Assembly: GCF_003226325.1 (NCBI RefSeq)
Contig: NZ_PDOD01000001.1
Location: 806,001-870,000 of the forward strand
DNA length: 64,000 nucleotides
From: Salipaludibacillus keqinensis
GTDB lineage: Bacteria > Bacillota > Bacilli > Bacillales > Salisediminibacteriaceae
Reading direction: 5' to 3'
In this document: piece by piece, positions 17,704 through 26,391 of the stretch
Numbering within the stretch: the first letter of the stretch is position 1
How the letters are laid out: the number at the start of each line of letters is the position of its first letter
Notes under the pieces: generated by a model
What the model saw: the letters and a program-made list of their open reading frames with translations, nothing else
Database searches by the model: none
Told to the model about the DNA's origin: nothing
Program-made: the position numbers and the translations under genes

Positions 17704-18321
17704 ATGACAAAAAATTCAGTGGGGGCTTTGATATTAGCTGCGGGAACGTCTTCTCGGATGGGAACGCCTAAGCAGCTGTTAAAGCTCAATCATTCTTCCC
17801 TTTTAGAATGGACGATTCGTCACGTTCTAGCCTATCCATTTGAAGACGTACTCGTTGTGACTGGTCATGAGGAGGAAGGAGTGAAATCCCATGTGGGTGT
17901 CACTTCATCTAGATTGAGATGGATCACGAACGAAGACTATGACAAAGGACAAGGGACTTCCTTTGCTTTGGGGATGAAAAATCTTATGAATCGAACATCT
18001 ACTGTGATGGTGTTTCTTGGAGATCAGCCTTTTATTCAGAAGAGAACCATTTCTGCCATTCATAGTAAAGCGATTAAATACAACCAAGGACAAGACCCTT
18101 TCGTGTTGCGGCCCTTTTACAAAGAAACACCAGGGCATCCAGTAGTATGGGGGAACATCGATGCTTTGCCATTATCAAAAATCACGGATCAAGGGGGACG
18201 CCAGCTGATGAAGTCCGTTGTCCAACATTCGTGTGAAATCGAAGACCCCTTGATTACCATCGATATTGATACTCCGGCAGATTATGAAAAAGCAAAAAGG
18301 ATGTCCCATTATCTCACGTAG
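17704..18321 (+). CDS. pucB: MobA/MocA-family molybdenum cofactor nucleotidyltransferase
   Basis: A 205-residue NTP-transferase. The nucleotide-binding N-terminus reads LILAAGTSSRMGTPKQLL, with the later VFLGDQPF metal-binding motif and GHPVVW. MocA-type enzymes convert molybdopterin to the cytosine dinucleotide form that xanthine dehydrogenase uses. It follows the XdhC-like gene by 45 bases and closes the xdh operon, ahead of a strong terminator. Confidence 0.85.
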   Translation: MTKNSVGALILAAGTSSRMGTPKQLLKLNHSSLLEWTIRHVLAYPFEDVLVVTGHEEEGVKSHVGVTSSRLRWITNEDYDKGQGTSFALGMKNLMNRTSTVMVFLGDQPFIQKRTISAIHSKAIKYNQGQDPFVLRPFYKETPGHPVVWGNIDALPLSKITDQGGRQLMKSVVQHSCEIEDPLITIDIDTPADYEKAKRMSHYLT

Positions 18322-18434
18322 TTGTTGAAGAAGTCATTGATTTCCATTTACTATAGGAACAATGAAATAAGCCATTTTTTCGTATAACCTCAATAATACG
18401 GTTTGAGGGTTTCTATTAGGTACCGCAAATTCCT

Positions 18435-18476
18435 AACTACGAAGAAGGTGCAGTGCGCCTTCTTCGTAGTTTTTTA
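18435..18476 (+). terminator. Strong terminator of the xanthine dehydrogenase operon
   Basis: A perfect 14-bp stem, AACTACGAAGAAGG with CCTTCTTCGTAGTT, with the loop adding GC/GC pairs, then TTTTT. It should stop transcription before the hairpin array. Confidence 0.9.
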
Positions 18477-18489
18477 TGTTTTATGAAGG

Positions 18490-19127
18490 TGAACGTCGTT
18501 AACATGAGAGATTGGCGACGAATAGAGAGAGTGGAAAGAGTGAACGTCGTTAACAAGAGAGATTAGCGACGACCAAAGAGAGAGCGTGAAGGTGAACGTC
18601 GCTAACATGAGAGATTGGCGACGTTCAGAAGGAGAGGCAGCGCTGAACGTCGCTAACATGAGAGATTAGCGACGTTCAGAAGGAGAGGCAGCGCTGAACG
18701 TCGGCAACATGAGAGATTAGCGACGTTCAGAAGGAGAGGCAACGCTAAACGTCGTTAACATGAGAGATTAGCGACGTTCAGAAGGAGAGGCAGCGCTGAA
18801 CGTCGGCAACATGAGAGATTAGCGACGTTCAGAAGGAGAGGCAGCGCTGAACGTCGCTAACATGAGAGATTAGCGACGTTCAGAAGGAGAGGCAACGCTA
18901 AACGTCGGCAACATGAGAGATTAGCGACGTTCAGAAGGAGAGGCAGCGCTGAACGTCTCTAACATGAGAGATTAGCGACGTTCAGAAGGAGAGGCAACGC
19001 TAAACGTCGGCAACATGAGAGATTAGCGACGTTCAGAAGGAGAGGCAGAGCTGAACGTCGCTAACATGAGAGGTTGGCGACGAACAGAGAGAGCGAGAAA
19101 GGTGAACGTAGTTAACATGAGAGAGGA
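18490..19127. repeat. Tandem array 1: thirteen 51-bp hairpin units
   Basis: Unit starts (TGAACGTCG or close variants) lie at 18490, 18541, 18593, 18644, 18695, 18746, 18797, 18848, 18899, 18950, 19001, 19052 and 19103. Each full unit is TGAACGTCG, a 17-base loop such as CTAACATGAGAGATTAG, CGACGTTCA, then a 16-base spacer GAAGGAGAGGCAGCGC. Flank and inner bases pair to a 13-bp stem. Variants interchange CTAA, GTTAA and GGCAA. The last unit is truncated and its GAGAGGAG serves as the ribosome site of the gene at 19137. There are no unique spacers, so it is not CRISPR. Confidence 0.9.
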
Positions 19128-19136
19128 GTAGATCAT

Positions 19137-20474
19137 ATGACAACGATATTGATAAAAAATGCTGAAATTATTACGATGAATGCGCAAGATGATCAGTTTA
19201 TCGGTGACATTTATATTGAGAGAGATACGATCAAAGATATGGGAACTCATCTGCACTATCCAGAGGCGGAAAAAGTTATTGATGCGACAAATCGCGTCGT
19301 GACGCCTGGATTTATTCAAACGCATATTCACCTTTGCCAGACGATTTTTCGAGGAAAAGGAGATGATTTGGAACTGATGGATTGGTTGAAAAAGCGAATA
19401 TGGCCGTTAGAGGCTGCTCATGACGAAGAATCAATTTATTATTCGGCCCTTCTCGGTCTAGGCGAGTTAATTCAAAGCGGCACCACATCGATTGTCGATA
19501 TGGAAACCGTCCACCATACGGACTTTGCGTTTCAAGCAATTGAACAAACGGGCATGAGGGCGTTATCTGGAAAGGTGATGATGGACAAAGGAAACGAAGT
19601 ACCAAAGAGGCTCCAAGAAGAAACGACCGAGTCCATTCAGCAAAGTGTGGATTTGATGGAGAAATGGCATCGAAAAGGGGGAGGAAGAATCAACTACGCC
19701 TTCTCGCCAAGATTTGTCGTTTCCTGTACAGAGGAACTATTAAGAGAAGTAAGCGCATTGTCAGAAAAACATCAAGTCCACGTTCACACTCACGCTTCGG
19801 AAAACAAAGGGGAAATTGAGATAGTAGAAAGAGAGACTGGAATGAGAAACGTAGAATATTTGGATCACCTCGGTCTAGCAAATGAGCGGTTAATCCTCGC
19901 GCACTGCGTCTGGTTAAATGAAGCTGAAAAACGGATCATTCAACAAAAACGAGTCAATGTCACCCATTGTCCAGGATCCAACATGAAACTTGCCTCAGGG
20001 TTTGCGGAAATACCAAGTTTATTGGATGCTCACGTCTGCGTTAGTCTTGGAGCTGATGGTGCGCCGTGCAATAATAATTTGGATATGTTAAACGAAATGA
20101 GAATGGCTGCTCTTATTCACAAGCCTCAATACGGACCGACTGCGATGGACGCCAAGACCGTATTTAGAATGGCGACGATTGATGGAGCGAAAGCAATGGG
20201 GATGGAAAACGAGATCGGAAGTTTAGAAGTCGGCAAAAAGGCGGATCTCATCATTTTAAATTTAAACGATTTTCATATATATCCTTCCTATGATGTAGAT
20301 ACCATTTCTCGCATCGTCTACTCAACGACACGGGCCGATGTGGAGACGACCATCATTCACGGAAAGATTATCATGGAAAACAGAGTGATGAAAACAGTCG
20401 ATAAACAACTCGTCCTAAAAGAAGCAGATAAATCGATTCGACGTCTGATTCATCGAATACCAAATATCTCCTAA
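19137..20474 (+). CDS. ATZ/TRZ-family purine deaminase (guanine/8-oxoguanine deaminase-like)
   Basis: A 445-residue amidohydrolase of the ATZ/TRZ, guanine-deaminase and MtaD group. The metal site is complete: GFIQTHIHLCQT (two His), HTHASE, LILAHCVWL and GADGAPCNNNLDML (catalytic Asp). FRGKGDDLELMDWL and RIWPLEA are typical of purine or nucleoside deaminases. In a urate cluster the best guesses are guanine deaminase, feeding xanthine, or 8-oxoguanine deaminase, giving urate directly; 5'-deoxyadenosine deaminase is an alternative. The ATG at 19137 has GAGAGGAG upstream, contributed by the last repeat unit of array 1. It ends in its own hairpin, separate from the uricase genes. Confidence 0.85.
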   Translation: MTTILIKNAEIITMNAQDDQFIGDIYIERDTIKDMGTHLHYPEAEKVIDATNRVVTPGFIQTHIHLCQTIFRGKGDDLELMDWLKKRIWPLEAAHDEESIYYSALLGLGELIQSGTTSIVDMETVHHTDFAFQAIEQTGMRALSGKVMMDKGNEVPKRLQEETTESIQQSVDLMEKWHRKGGGRINYAFSPRFVVSCTEELLREVSALSEKHQVHVHTHASENKGEIEIVERETGMRNVEYLDHLGLANERLILAHCVWLNEAEKRIIQQKRVNVTHCPGSNMKLASGFAEIPSLLDAHVCVSLGADGAPCNNNLDMLNEMRMAALIHKPQYGPTAMDAKTVFRMATIDGAKAMGMENEIGSLEVGKKADLIILNLNDFHIYPSYDVDTISRIVYSTTRADVETTIIHGKIIMENRVMKTVDKQLVLKEADKSIRRLIHRIPNIS

Positions 20475-20487
20475 TGGAGGAAAAAGG

Positions 20488-20527
20488 AGGAGCGAAACAA
20501 AGGTGACTAGACCTATTCGCTCCTTTC
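20488..20527 (+). terminator. Hairpin after the purine deaminase gene
   Basis: AGGAGCGAA (20488-20496) pairs perfectly with TTCGCTCCT (20516-20524). The T-tract is short (TTT), so it may be a weak terminator or a 3' stabilising hairpin. Confidence 0.55.
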
Positions 20528-20856
20528 AAGGTTAAAAAACAAATTCAGCAGGGGAGTTTAGGGACGTCTCATCCAGGTGCCTTAAGGAAGTTTCAATAGA
20601 TGGGACCTTCTCAAAAATCGTTTTTCGTACTTCCATGTTCAGGTAAAATCGACTTGCTCAGTAGGAAAAGAAGAACAGTCAGATAATCTTACGGGTGCTG
20701 TTGTTAAAAAACCTCTCGCAAGCTTCGCACCAATGGAAACGCTTTAATTTCTTAGTGCTTCCTTCTTTCCACTTTTATCCTTTTGACCATGGTTCTTTCG
20801 AGGCTTGAACGGAATCACAAATTTTAGCAGTTTGTTAGTTTTTCTATACAAAGAAT

Positions 20857-20884
20857 TTGTAGATTTTTAGTAATCATGTACAAT
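20857..20884 (+). promoter_or_regulatory. Possible promoter of the uricase operon
   Basis: TTGTAG (20857-20862), a 16-bp spacer and TACAAT (20879-20884), about 68 bases before the OHCU decarboxylase start. The rest of the 427-bp gap back to 20525 shows no gene and no other signal I can support. Confidence 0.35.
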
Positions 20885-20951
20885 GACCGTCGGCTATTTC
20901 CTATATAAGATGTGAGTATCAAAGAATTGAAGAAAGAAGGTGCAGCCAAAC

Positions 20952-21470
20952 ATGTATTCCTTGCAAGATGTCAATGACTTAACGAAACCTGAATTCACCG
21001 CAACGATCGGCGCTGTGTTCGAGCATTCACCTTGGGTCGCTCAACACTCTTGGAAGCACCACCCTTTTGTCAGTGTTGAAGAAATGCATGACAAGATGGT
21101 CCATGAAATGATGATAGCAGAGACTACTTTACAATTATCACTATTAAGAGCCCACCCTGATCTTGGAACGAAGCTATCTATCTCAGACGCCTCAAAGCAA
21201 GAACAAGAAGGCGCTGGATTAAGCCAATTAACTGCCCAAGAATACAATAAATTTTCAGAATTAAATAAAAACTATACAGAGAAATTCGGCTTTCCGTTTA
21301 TTATGGCCGTGAAAGGACAATCGAAAGAAAACATTCTGGCACAAATGCAAAAAAGGTACTCTCATTCGTATGACAGTGAAATGGAAACAGCTTTACAAGA
21401 AGTAAGTAAAATCGCAAAGTTCAGATTAGATGATCTAGTGATGGACCATGCACCTTCAAATCTAGCATAA
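20952..21470 (+). CDS. uraD: 2-oxo-4-hydroxy-4-carboxy-5-ureidoimidazoline (OHCU) decarboxylase
   Basis: A 172-residue all-helical enzyme that decarboxylates OHCU stereospecifically to (S)-allantoin. The family signature LLRAHPDLGTKL (His-Pro-Asp) is present, as are SKQEQEGAGLSQL and the FGFPFIMAVKG segment with catalytic contacts. In B. subtilis this activity is the N-terminal half of the bifunctional PucL; here it is a separate gene ending 31 bases before uricase. The ATG at 20952 is preferred over the GTG at 20940 because GAAGGTG is well placed for it. Confidence 0.92.
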   Translation: MYSLQDVNDLTKPEFTATIGAVFEHSPWVAQHSWKHHPFVSVEEMHDKMVHEMMIAETTLQLSLLRAHPDLGTKLSISDASKQEQEGAGLSQLTAQEYNKFSELNKNYTEKFGFPFIMAVKGQSKENILAQMQKRYSHSYDSEMETALQEVSKIAKFRLDDLVMDHAPSNLA

Positions 21471-21500
21471 CAAATTAACTTATGGATAGGACGTGAGAAC

Positions 21501-22478
21501 ATGGAGTCGAAAATGGCAAACAAACCAGCAACAGCAAAGCGAACGATGTATTACGGAAAAGGGGATGTGTTCGTTTATCGTACGTATGCGAAACCCCTTG
21601 AAGGAATCAAGAACATACCGGAATCCAGCTTCAGTTGCAGAAGTAATATCATTCTAGGGATGGACATCCAAGTTTCATTGAAAGGAGAGGCTTTCCTTTC
21701 TTCCTTTACAGAAGGAGATAATTCGTTGATCGTCGCAACAGACTCAATGAAAAACTTTATCCTATACCATGCTGGGGAGTACGAAGGGGCAACCATGGAG
21801 GGATTCCTCGCTTTTGTTAGTGAAAAGTTTCTAAATAAGTATTCTCACATTCAGGCGATTGAAATGTCAGGACGTCAGTTCCCATTCAAGGAAATTACGT
21901 TAGAAACGGAAAGTGGAAGCGAAGGAAGTAACAAAGTTTTTAAAGAAGGCATTCTTGAAAAGCCGACCGCCACGATGGAATTGGAACGGGGAGACGCCGA
22001 GTACAACGTGGCATCCCAACAAAGTGGAATCGAAGAGTTGCATTTAGTAAAAGTAAAAGGAAGTTCGTTTCACGGCTACATTAAAGATGAGTTTACCACT
22101 TTACCAGAAACGTATGATCGGCCGTTGTTTATTTATTTAAACATTTATTGGAAATATCATGTTGAAGGAGACGGCTATGGTGACGATCCAACAAAATATG
22201 TTTGTGCAGAACAAGTGAAAGACATAGCCCAAACCATTTTTCATCAAGTAGATTCTCCCTCGATTCAAAAGTTAATTTATGAAATAGGCAAGCGAATTCT
22301 CACAAGGTTTCCGCAATTAAAAGAGGTCTCTTTCGAATCGAATAATCGAACATGGGAGACGATCCTAGACGAGATTCCAAGTTCAGGAGAAGGAAAAGTC
22401 TTTACCGATCCCCGTCCCCCTTATGGCTTTCAAGGGTTTAGTGTCACTCCAGAAGACTTGGAACGAGAGGAAGACTAA
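21501..22478 (+). CDS. pucL: Uricase (urate oxidase)
   Basis: A 325-residue cofactor-free oxidase converting urate and oxygen to 5-hydroxyisourate and peroxide. Two tandem tunnelling-fold halves are present. Key regions are MYYGKGDVFVYRTY (catalytic Lys region), LIVATDSMKNFIL (Thr of the active-site dyad), FSCRSNIILGMD and SFESNNRTWETI near the C-terminus. The C-terminal DPRPPYGFQGFS is typical of Bacillus uricases. Unlike B. subtilis PucL it has no fused decarboxylase domain. It is followed by HIU hydrolase with one base between stop and start, consistent with immediate processing of unstable hydroxyisourate. Confidence 0.93.
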   Translation: MESKMANKPATAKRTMYYGKGDVFVYRTYAKPLEGIKNIPESSFSCRSNIILGMDIQVSLKGEAFLSSFTEGDNSLIVATDSMKNFILYHAGEYEGATMEGFLAFVSEKFLNKYSHIQAIEMSGRQFPFKEITLETESGSEGSNKVFKEGILEKPTATMELERGDAEYNVASQQSGIEELHLVKVKGSSFHGYIKDEFTTLPETYDRPLFIYLNIYWKYHVEGDGYGDDPTKYVCAEQVKDIAQTIFHQVDSPSIQKLIYEIGKRILTRFPQLKEVSFESNNRTWETILDEIPSSGEGKVFTDPRPPYGFQGFSVTPEDLEREED

Positions 22479-22479
22479 T

Positions 22480-22842
22480 ATGACTGGGAAACTGACAACT
22501 CACGTGTTAGATACAAGCATCGGTCAACCAGCTGAAGGGCTGCGAATCGAATTGTGGAAGTTCAATGGGATCACAGGGGACTACGAGAAACTTCGTGAGG
22601 AACGGACCAATTCAGATGGGCGACTGGACGAGCCGTTATTAGATGAAGAGATGATGGATACGGGGCGCTATGAATTGTTGTTTCACGTTGCAGCCTATTT
22701 TCATGAGATGGGCGTTGAACAAGATGAACCACCGTTCTTGAATGTGGTACCAGTGAGCTTCGGCATCTCGAATAAGCATAAACATTTTCATGTTCCTTTG
22801 TTGATTGCTCCTGGTGGATACAGTACATACAGAGGGAGTTGA
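22480..22842 (+). CDS. pucM: 5-hydroxyisourate hydrolase (transthyretin-like)
   Basis: A 120-residue transthyretin-fold hydrolase that converts 5-hydroxyisourate to OHCU. The N-terminal signature LTTHVLDTSIGQPA and the C-terminal YRGS tetrapeptide, diagnostic of HIU hydrolase rather than transthyretin, are both present, with the arginine in ERTNSDGRL and a histidine in HFHVPLL. The ATG at 22480 follows the uricase stop by one base and has GAGAGGA upstream. It completes the urate-to-allantoin trio with the two genes before it. Confidence 0.94.
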   Translation: MTGKLTTHVLDTSIGQPAEGLRIELWKFNGITGDYEKLREERTNSDGRLDEPLLDEEMMDTGRYELLFHVAAYFHEMGVEQDEPPFLNVVPVSFGISNKHKHFHVPLLIAPGGYSTYRGS

Positions 22843-22887
22843 TCAAGCTGCATATCCGAACCACTTACCTACTATGGAGGCATGAGC

Positions 22888-24138
22888 ATGAATGATCTAC
22901 TAGTAAAAAATGTGCGCGCAATTGAAGAAGGGAAGCCCTTTAATGTCACGTGCGCGAACGGGAGAATAGAGGAACTTGGTTCTAGTGATTCACCAGCTAC
23001 ACAAGTGATTGATGCAGACGGCATGGTGATTGTGCCGCCTTTTGTTGAGACGCACATCCATTTAGATACAGCCCTCACCTTTGGAAAAATAGAGAACCAC
23101 TCTGGAACATTATTAGAAGGCATTCAATTGTGGAACGAGTATCAGCAATCCATGACAGAAGAGGATGTGATCGATCGGGCGAAAAAAGTGATCTATGAAA
23201 TGGCATCAAAGGGAGTTCTTCATTTCAGAGTCATGGTGGATGTCTCTTCACCTGAACTTACAGGATTAAAGGCCTTGGTAAAAGTGAAAGAAGAAGTTTC
23301 TAACATAGCAGAACTTCAACTAATCGCTTTTCCGCAAAATGGGTTGATGTCTTCTGAAAGGGGAGTGGATCTGCTTAAACAAGCCTTCTCTTATGGGGTG
23401 GACGGCGTTAGTGCTGTGCCCCACTTAGAACATACGAGAGAGAAGGGCTTGGAATCACTCAACCTATGTTTTGAGTTAGCTGAGCAACATCAAACGTTTG
23501 TCCATATTTTCTGTGACGAAACGGATGACCCTGATTCTAAATTTATCGAAACGGTGGCATCTTTGGCTATTGATACGGGCCTACACGACAGAGTCACAGT
23601 GAGCCATGCCAATGCGATGAACTATTATCAAGAAGCTTACGTATCGAAGCTCTTGAATACGATCGCCCAGTCAAAAATGAATGTCGTCACCTGCCCCTTA
23701 ATTAATTCGGTCATGCAGGGGAAGCAAGCTCCCTATCCAAAAGGGAGAGGGATTACTCGAGTAAAAGACTTACATGCCAAAGGAATCAACGTGGCGTGTG
23801 CCCATGATGATTTTATGAGTCCCTTCTATCCCTTAGGCAACGGGTCGATGCTCACGGCGGTGCATATGCTGCTACATCTCGCCCATATGACAGGAACGAA
23901 GGACTTTCAAGTTGGATTGAATATGATTACCTATCATGCGGCAAAGGTGTTGGGACTCAAGAAATACGGCTTGAATACGGGTGATCACGCAAATTTCCTT
24001 CTCTTTGAAGCAACGAATACCCACGATTTGATTAGAAGAGGTGTGTCGCCTCGATATGTCATTCGAAACGGCCAGCTTTTAGCGGAAACCGTTCCAGAGA
24101 AAACAAAGATGTTTCACGAGCGTTATTGCTCTACTTAA
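22888..24138 (+). CDS. Cytosine deaminase-like (CodA-family) amidohydrolase, copy 1
   Basis: A 416-residue metal-dependent deaminase. It matches E. coli CodA motif for motif: PPFVETHIHLDTAL, HIFCDETDDPDS, RVTVSHANAM, RGITRVKDL, and CAHDDFMSPFYPLG with the catalytic Asp. CodA deaminates cytosine, and relatives act on isoguanine, creatinine and triazines. The start at 22888 fits GGAGG at 22876-22880 better than the upstream ATG at 22882. It sits directly after pucM and before an ABC ATPase. The substrate is unknown; the context suggests a purine- or pyrimidine-like ring imported by the adjacent transporter. Confidence 0.85.
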   Translation: MNDLLVKNVRAIEEGKPFNVTCANGRIEELGSSDSPATQVIDADGMVIVPPFVETHIHLDTALTFGKIENHSGTLLEGIQLWNEYQQSMTEEDVIDRAKKVIYEMASKGVLHFRVMVDVSSPELTGLKALVKVKEEVSNIAELQLIAFPQNGLMSSERGVDLLKQAFSYGVDGVSAVPHLEHTREKGLESLNLCFELAEQHQTFVHIFCDETDDPDSKFIETVASLAIDTGLHDRVTVSHANAMNYYQEAYVSKLLNTIAQSKMNVVTCPLINSVMQGKQAPYPKGRGITRVKDLHAKGINVACAHDDFMSPFYPLGNGSMLTAVHMLLHLAHMTGTKDFQVGLNMITYHAAKVLGLKKYGLNTGDHANFLLFEATNTHDLIRRGVSPRYVIRNGQLLAETVPEKTKMFHERYCST

Positions 24139-24164
24139 AATCCAAGTGTAATGAGGTGATCGGC

Positions 24165-24935
24165 ATGACTGTAAAGACGAAAAATGTGTTAGTGAATATG
24201 AGTGGTTTAAGTAAAATTTTCCCTAATGGAACAACGGCAGTAAAAGATGTCAATCTTGAAATTAAGGAAGGAGAATTCATTTGTTTTGTCGGTCCATCAG
24301 GATGCGGGAAATCAACCATCTTTAAGATGATTACTGGTCTAGAAGATCATACGAATGGGGAGTTAGAAATCTTCGGACATTCTCCTGATGAAGCGAGAAA
24401 ACAAAACGAAGTGGCTTTTGTGTTCCAAGATCATACACTCCTACCTTGGAAAAACGTGAGAGACAATGTGGCATTGCCATTGCAGTTAAAGGGCGTGTCT
24501 AAAAAGGAACGGTATGCAGAAGCAGAACGAGTGTTGGAATTAGTTGGCTTGGCTCATACGACCACCATGCTTCCAAGGGAATTGTCAGGTGGCATGAAAA
24601 TGAGAGTATCCATTGCTAGAGCGCTTGTGACACGACCGAGGTTACTCTTAATGGATGAACCTTTTGGAGCGTTGGATGAAATTACAAGACAATCTTTGCA
24701 AGAAGAATTATTGAATATTTGGCAAAAGGACAGCAGCATGACCGTCCTATTTATTACGCATAACGTCTTTGAAGCTGTTTATTTATCCTCTAAGGTCGCC
24801 GTTATGACACCTGGTCCAGGGAAAATCTCGTCGAATATAGAAGTGCCGTACGCATATCCAAGAGGGGATCAATTTAGAACAACACCGGAGTTTGGTGAAT
24901 TAGTCGGGGACGTATCCAAAGTGTTAGATCATTAG
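24165..24935 (+). CDS. ABC transporter ATPase (nitrate/taurine/pyrimidine type)
   Basis: A 256-residue ATPase with Walker A GPSGCGKST, Q-loop FVFQDHTLLPW, signature LSGGMKMRVSIARAL, Walker B LLLMDEPFGALD and the H-loop FITHN. The type (LLPW, MDEPFGALDEITR) is that of SsuB/TauB/ThiZ importers. Its permease is at 26392 and its lipoprotein receptor at 28603, with enzyme genes between. The ATG at 24165 has GAGGTGA upstream and is preferred over starts nearer 24126, which would overlap the deaminase gene. Confidence 0.9.
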   Translation: MTVKTKNVLVNMSGLSKIFPNGTTAVKDVNLEIKEGEFICFVGPSGCGKSTIFKMITGLEDHTNGELEIFGHSPDEARKQNEVAFVFQDHTLLPWKNVRDNVALPLQLKGVSKKERYAEAERVLELVGLAHTTTMLPRELSGGMKMRVSIARALVTRPRLLLMDEPFGALDEITRQSLQEELLNIWQKDSSMTVLFITHNVFEAVYLSSKVAVMTPGPGKISSNIEVPYAYPRGDQFRTTPEFGELVGDVSKVLDH

Positions 24936-24950
24936 AAGGGAGAGATGGGT

Positions 24951-26282
24951 ATGCTAGTAGAATGGAAAAAAGACATGGAAGAGTTAGTAGGAGAAAAGGT
25001 GTTTCTTGTAGATGAGAAGACGAGGGACAAGCTTTCTAAGGATTATTTTTGGTACTCTCCCGTGTTAGATGCAGAACTAAAGAACAAGGTAGCGGATGGT
25101 GTGTGTAAACCATCGACCGAAGAAGAGGTAGCACAAATCCTAAGTTTTGCTTACGAGCGAAGAATTCCCATTACGACGAGAGGAGCAGGAACAGGGAATT
25201 ACGGACAAGCAGTTCCCCTTGAAGGCGGTATCCTTCTCGATTTAAGCCAATTAAACACCATCATTGAAGTGGGTGAAGGATATGCTGATGTTCAATGTGG
25301 GGTCAAATTAGGCAGACTAGAAAAAGAGCTGCGGGAAAAGGGACAGGAACTTTGTATTTATCCTAGTACGTACGTAAAGGCAACTGCCGGAGGCTTTTTT
25401 TCAGGAGGAAGCGGTGGCATCGGCTCTATCACGTGGGGAAGCGTATGGGATGGCAATATCATTGAAGCGGTGATTTATACCCTTGAAGCAAAACCGAGAA
25501 GATTGGTCGTTTCAGGTGAAGAGTTAGACGCCTACATTCATAATTACGGGACAAGTGGGATCATGACCCAACTGAAAATGCGAACCGCACCAAAAACAGA
25601 GTGGGAGCAAGTCATTGTTCAATTTGCTGATATGGAAAATATGTTGCTATTCACGGAGAAATTATCTAAGGATCCTACTATTAAAAAGAGGTTAGTCAGC
25701 GGAGCAGAACCGCCCATTTCTTCCTATTTCACCCCATTATTGAACTATTACGAGGAAGGGTCGTCTGTCGCGTTATTAGAAGTAGAAGAGGAGAATTTAG
25801 AAGAGATTAAAGGATTGGCCGATGAATTTCAAGGAAGCATCGTCCATGTGATTGATGCAGAAGCTTATCACAAACAGATGGGCTTATCCGACTTTACCTG
25901 GAATCATACGACGCTTTGGGCGTTGAAATATGACCCTGAATTAACGTACTTACAGTGTGGTTTTTCTAATTCTCATTATCTCGATCAAATTCAGAATATT
26001 AAGAATAAATTTCCTAGGGAGGTGTTTATCCACGTGGAGTGGATGCTTGCAAATGGAGAAATACGACTTGGGTCATTGCCAATTATTCAGTATAAAAGCA
26101 AAGAGAGGCTGTATGAAATCATTGATTATCTGGAATCAATCGGAGTGAGTGTGAATGATCCTCATACTTTTTTACTTCCAAGAGATAAAAACGGTTATTT
26201 CGAGAAAATTTTAGAGAAGAAGAAAATAAACGATCCATTAGATTTGTTGAATCCCGGAAAATTAAGTATGGCATTGAAGTAA
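24951..26282 (+). CDS. FAD-binding (PCMH/VAO-type) oxidase or dehydrogenase
   Basis: A 443-residue flavoenzyme of the GlcD/PCMH class. The FAD domain shows VCKPSTEEEVAQIL, PITTRGAGTGNYGQAVPLEGG and the AGGFFSGGSGGIGSITWG pyrophosphate region; the C-terminal half is less conserved and ends DLLNPGKLSMAL, as in glycolate/lactate oxidase relatives. The likely reaction is oxidation of an alpha-hydroxy acid or alcohol, but the substrate cannot be read. It is locked between the ATPase and permease genes of the importer. The ATG at 24951 fits GGGAG better than the one at 24945. Confidence 0.8.
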   Translation: MLVEWKKDMEELVGEKVFLVDEKTRDKLSKDYFWYSPVLDAELKNKVADGVCKPSTEEEVAQILSFAYERRIPITTRGAGTGNYGQAVPLEGGILLDLSQLNTIIEVGEGYADVQCGVKLGRLEKELREKGQELCIYPSTYVKATAGGFFSGGSGGIGSITWGSVWDGNIIEAVIYTLEAKPRRLVVSGEELDAYIHNYGTSGIMTQLKMRTAPKTEWEQVIVQFADMENMLLFTEKLSKDPTIKKRLVSGAEPPISSYFTPLLNYYEEGSSVALLEVEEENLEEIKGLADEFQGSIVHVIDAEAYHKQMGLSDFTWNHTTLWALKYDPELTYLQCGFSNSHYLDQIQNIKNKFPREVFIHVEWMLANGEIRLGSLPIIQYKSKERLYEIIDYLESIGVSVNDPHTFLLPRDKNGYFEKILEKKKINDPLDLLNPGKLSMALK

Positions 26283-26391
26283 CTCTTAAAAGTAGTTGAA
26301 TAAAACCCTTTGAATAGAAGAAGCTATCTGGAAAACTTGAACGATCAGAATGAAATGAGGAAACGCGATCCAAATAGAAGGAGTGAATAGC

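Noticed and set aside
18490-19127. CRISPR array
   Set aside because: The repeated 51-bp unit has conserved, not unique, spacers, and no cas genes are near.
18474-19331. Open frames through array 1 encoding a repetitive peptide
   Set aside because: The frames exist only because the period of 51 is divisible by three; there is no ribosome site and the 52-bp array 2 cannot encode an equivalent.
20830-20852. TnrA/GlnR box upstream of the uricase operon
   Set aside because: TGTTAGTTTTTCTATACA resembles TGTNAN7TNACA but is one base too long.
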